A stretch of DNA of 35,654 nt from Hypsibius dujardini (lineage: Eukaryota > Tardigrada > Eutardigrada > Parachela > Hypsibiidae): NCBI GenBank assembly GCA_001579985.1, contig LRSR01003223.1:1-35654 (forward strand), in the 5' to 3' direction. The notes below the pieces were generated by a model. It saw nothing but the letters and a program-made list of their open reading frames with translations. It was not told where the DNA came from and made no database searches. Below, piece after piece: positions 33,076 through 35,654 of the stretch. Positions within the stretch are counted from its first letter, which is position 1. Each line of letters begins with the position of its first letter. Made by a program: the position numbers and the translations under genes.

Positions 33076-33422
33076 TTTTTTTGGCAAACGGTTCTTTGGG
33101 AATCGTCTCCAAAAATGGGATTTTTACACATCAGCCGTCCAATCAAATCGTTTTTTTTTTCTGAGGCTGAAAATTCAACCATGGCAAGCGGCTTTTGTGC
33201 GGCATCCGTTTTGCTATTCGTCTGCCCGTCAATCCGTTAACTCGTTCGTCCTTTGATCGACTTTTCCTCCAGCCAGCCTTTGAGGAGCACGCTCGTTCTT
33301 CGTTTGCACGGTCTTAGTCACGCCATCTGTCTAACCGCCCATTGATTATATATATTCACGCCATATTCTGGCCAGCTGGGTGGGACTGCAGTCCCACTCA
33401 GCCATTCATTGTGCATGATCTA
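33076..33422. mobile_element. Inverted-repeat element, copy B, right end missing
   Basis: Starts ttttttggcaaacggttc, then cgtctccaaaaatggg, atggcaagcggc, tgatcgacttttcctccagc and ccattcattgtgcat, in the same order as copy A (tagtctcc, atggcaagtggc, tgattgacttttcatccag, gttcattgttgtgt). No inverted right terminus could be found before tetraspan copy 3. Confidence 0.6.
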
Positions 33423-33694
33423 ATTGCGTAGCGTGTGCAACACCCAACCGTGTAGTCTGCAAACAAAATTTTTGCTATATACCATGCTACACACGTGGCA
33501 GAAACCTTCAACTAACCAAGTTAAAACCAATTTTTTACAGGCGCACAGCAAAATAGGGTGGTCCGAGTTTGAGCTAATTCTTGCCTCCTGATTAATTTTT
33601 GTATAATCAATTCTACTGCAGGGGGTTTTAGAAAACAAAAACAGTATGAGAATGAAGAAAAAAAGCGAAAAGGTAACTGAGTTGATTGCCGCAT

Positions 33695-34093
33695 TTAATG
33701 CAGAGTCGATTGTTTGTACTGGATCACGGTCAATACACATGCCACCTGCAAATGAATACAACATATAAAAATGAACGGCAATTTTTAGCGTTCACTGCAA
33801 TGGCAGATTGTAATGACCCTTTATGCTTCACCTGAATGATAAAATTGATGACGCCATTAGCAATGAGACCGTTAGTCCTTGCGTCGTAGCCCTGCAAAAA
33901 CAATCCAAAACAGCGTGAGAGATGCGAATAGCGAAATTTGTGGTCTCCGTCAATAATTAACAATTATCAGAACTGTGAATTTTACGGCAGTGTATTTGCC
34001 GTAAATATATCCGGCGTATCCCAACCAGGCAATGTTGAGGATGGCGTACAGGCCAATCAGCAGGAACCATGCCGTAAACAACACCGGGGTTTC
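33695..34093 (-). CDS. Four-transmembrane protein, copy 3, 5' exons not in window
   Basis: Exons 34093-33986, 33891-33832, 33745-33695 are equivalent to exons 3-5 of the two neighbours, phase 0 throughout. TM3 VLFTAWFLLIGLYAILNIAW followed by LGYAGYIYGKYTA (near-identical layout to copy 2); TM4 NGLIANGVINFIIQ completed by VACVLTVIQYKQSTLH and a TAA. Exons 1 and 2 were searched for up to 35654 on this strand and not found; LTR-like sequence occupies the space. Either they lie beyond the window past the insertion, or this copy is truncated. Confidence 0.7.
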
Positions 34094-34211
34094 CTACACG
34101 TTATGACGGTACGCGGGTTGACGCTGTCGTCATACAGCAACACCACACACACATCGGTATCGTCACTGGAGCACAAGTCCAGGCGGCCCATGTGTAATTC
34201 ACGTCCAAAGG

Positions 34212-34913
34212 TGTGACGTCACAGTAAAGGCCCCAGCGGCTGGGTCGGCATACTGAAGACAGCAAGGCAACGGGCAAGAAGCCACGCCCACCAAGGTAGC
34301 ATCGGTCTCGGATTGGTCGACCGGCGCGCGCGCCCGCCTTCATCCCTTATTTCTCTCTGTTGAGGAAAGCTTTGGCCAATCGGCGTGTCTGCTACCGCCC
34401 ACTGCCAGAATGGCTTTAACTCTGTTAATCTTTTTGGCCGTTGTTCGGAGAGAATTGCTCCGAACTCGGACCACCTGTTTTCATTGTATTCTTTTTACTG
34501 GATTTGGGAGGGGGTCAAGAAGAGGGTCGCTTATCATCACTTGTCAATTTTTCGGATACATTCTCTCATTTATTCCCCCTAGTCTAGCTTTAGCTCACGT
34601 TTACTTCGGTGTCTTAGACCTCTTTCCTGTCGGGATCTCCCTGTTGTTTGGAGAACCGCGACCTTGTACCTCCTTTCATTATCCGTAACATTTCACAAAT
34701 CACCCTTTGGGTTCTGGATCGCTTATCATTATTATTACTACTATCATCGTGTGACGAACTATACGGTCTCACGACCAGCAGTCAGGAGCCAATCATTAGT
34801 ACGGAAGCCACCTCAGGAACACATCAATCAACCTTCACCACACACAATCCCCACACAAGTCACGTAGACGCCCCTCCACACCATTGATCCTACGGGGAAG
34901 CGCGCAACCATCA
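34212..34913. mobile_element. Probable 5' LTR (boundaries approximate)
   Basis: Begins about TGTGACGTCACAG and ends ...CAACCATCA four bases before a primer-binding-site-like sequence. The ~700-bp body has no ORF that fits a protein. With no partner LTR in the window, the boundaries and the orientation (inferred + by the primer site) are provisional. Confidence 0.45.
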
Positions 34914-34917
34914 AATG

Positions 34918-34938
34918 TGGTGACTCCGCCGTGAGATT
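34918..34938 (+). other. Primer-binding site candidate (tRNA-Trp type)
   Basis: TGGTGACTCCGCCGTGAGAT differs at only a few positions from the complement of the 3' end of animal tRNA-Trp (TGGTGACCCCGACGTGA, from memory) and lies directly after the putative LTR, as expected in a Gypsy-type element. Confidence 0.5.
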
Positions 34939-35654
34939 TTTGTTTTCTTCCCCGACTGCGGACTCATCGTCGACGCAGGAGGATTTCTGGTGGATTTGGA
35001 GGCTCCTACGCGATCTTCCGCAAATTTATTTGTGTGTGTGTGTGGACTCATCGTGATCGTTACCTCGTTTCCTTGACCTACTTAGAGCTGTTTTTCACCC
35101 TTCCCGCCAAATCTACCCACAGCTGGAAATCGACACCCGTCGCGGATCGACGATCGTCGGAAATCGACATTCGTCGCTGGACAACTCGGACACGGACGCC
35201 CATCGGAGCCACGCAGGTAGAAACACCTTCGTGGGTTGGTTAAAGGCTCTCTTTTTGGGGTTCAGGGTCCGAGGCGATCGGAGTTCAGTTGGGTTGGGAA
35301 GCGGTGATTCGTGTTAGAGTGTTAGTGTTTTTTTCGTTCGGTGGTGCAGATTTTACTAGTATCGAGGATCCTGCTCATCTGGTACGTAGTGAGCGGTCTC
35401 ATCTTTTCCAGGTAGCTGAAGAGGTAGACTCCATTTTTTTTCTCGTCCATGTGATAAAGCCCTCGGAACCCGCTTAGCAGTAGATTACCTGGTTACTTTA
35501 ACCGGTCCTCGTTCGAAAGTCGTCCCTTCCAGGGCCGCAACCCAGCTCAAAGTCGGTCCCTCCGGGAACGCAACCTTTATGAAGTCGGGTCCTCAGGATC
35601 CGCACCTACCCACCCCAATATCGAAGGCGATACCTTCGGGGGCCCGGGTCTTCA
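34939..35654 (+). mobile_element. Leader / start of internal region of LTR element (runs off window)
   Basis: No gag, protease or reverse-transcriptase motif is reached before the window ends. Near the end an open frame contains three 33-bp units starting 35516, 35549 and 35582 (consensus aaagtcggtccctccgggaa...), translating as 11-residue repeats. Earlier, atcgaca.tcgtcg motifs recur at 35127-35176. Confidence 0.4.

Noticed and set aside
1-35654. CRISPR arrays, operons, intact tRNA or rRNA genes
   Set aside because: No regularly spaced direct repeats with unique spacers, no polycistronic layout, and the only tRNA-like sequence has broken D and T stems.

Overview
The window reads as nuclear DNA of a small-genomed invertebrate animal. 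Genes are split by short GT-AG introns (mostly 50-400 bp), encode secreted or membrane proteins with animal-type domains, and are interrupted by simple repeats, foldback/MITE-like elements, a tRNA-derived SINE-like element and an LTR element. A tardigrade or another ecdysozoan would fit, but no marker here fixes the phylum. No bacterial operon structure, CRISPR array, rRNA or intact tRNA gene was seen. All gene models were built by eye from splice consensus plus reading-phase agreement, and none has transcript support. || Layout. 1-5.0 kb: no convincing gene; low-complexity DNA and a ~285-bp tandem duplication. 5.0-5.4 kb (-): Ly6/uPAR-type GPI-anchored small protein. 6.3-12.0 kb (-): 11-exon single-pass receptor with a natriuretic-peptide-receptor-type ligand-binding ectodomain, one TM segment and a tail of about 36 residues, so it looks like a clearance-type receptor without kinase or cyclase domains. 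12.7-13.7 kb: a ~660-bp foldback element and a degenerate tRNA-like/SINE element. 14.0-15.5 kb: exon-like pieces whose phases do not join (unknown or decaying gene). 17.5-19.6 kb (+): secreted or GPI-anchored leucine-rich-repeat protein with an apparent 1-nt frameshift. 19.75-21.74 kb (+): two-exon coiled-coil protein resembling FSIP1. || 22.1-27.5 kb (+): three consecutive five-exon paralogues encoding a secreted, cysteine-containing protein that I cannot assign to a named family. It has faint resemblance to the C2-like MNNL region of Notch ligands. The three genes have identical intron phases (0,2,0,2) but different C-termini. This is the best candidate for something undescribed. 28.0-34.1 kb (-): a second tandem triplet, of five-exon four-transmembrane proteins, all introns phase 0 where visible, with tiny terminal exons. 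The third copy lacks its first exons in the window because DNA with features of an LTR retrotransposon (primer-binding-site-like match to tRNA-Trp at 34.92 kb) occupies its 5' side to the window end. || The two tandem clusters face each other (+ then -) across a 465-bp intergenic gap. Nearly all genes encode proteins for the secretory route (Ly6, receptor, LRR, C2-like triplet, tetraspans); the FSIP1-like protein is the cytosolic exception. No direct functional link between them can be shown from sequence alone.
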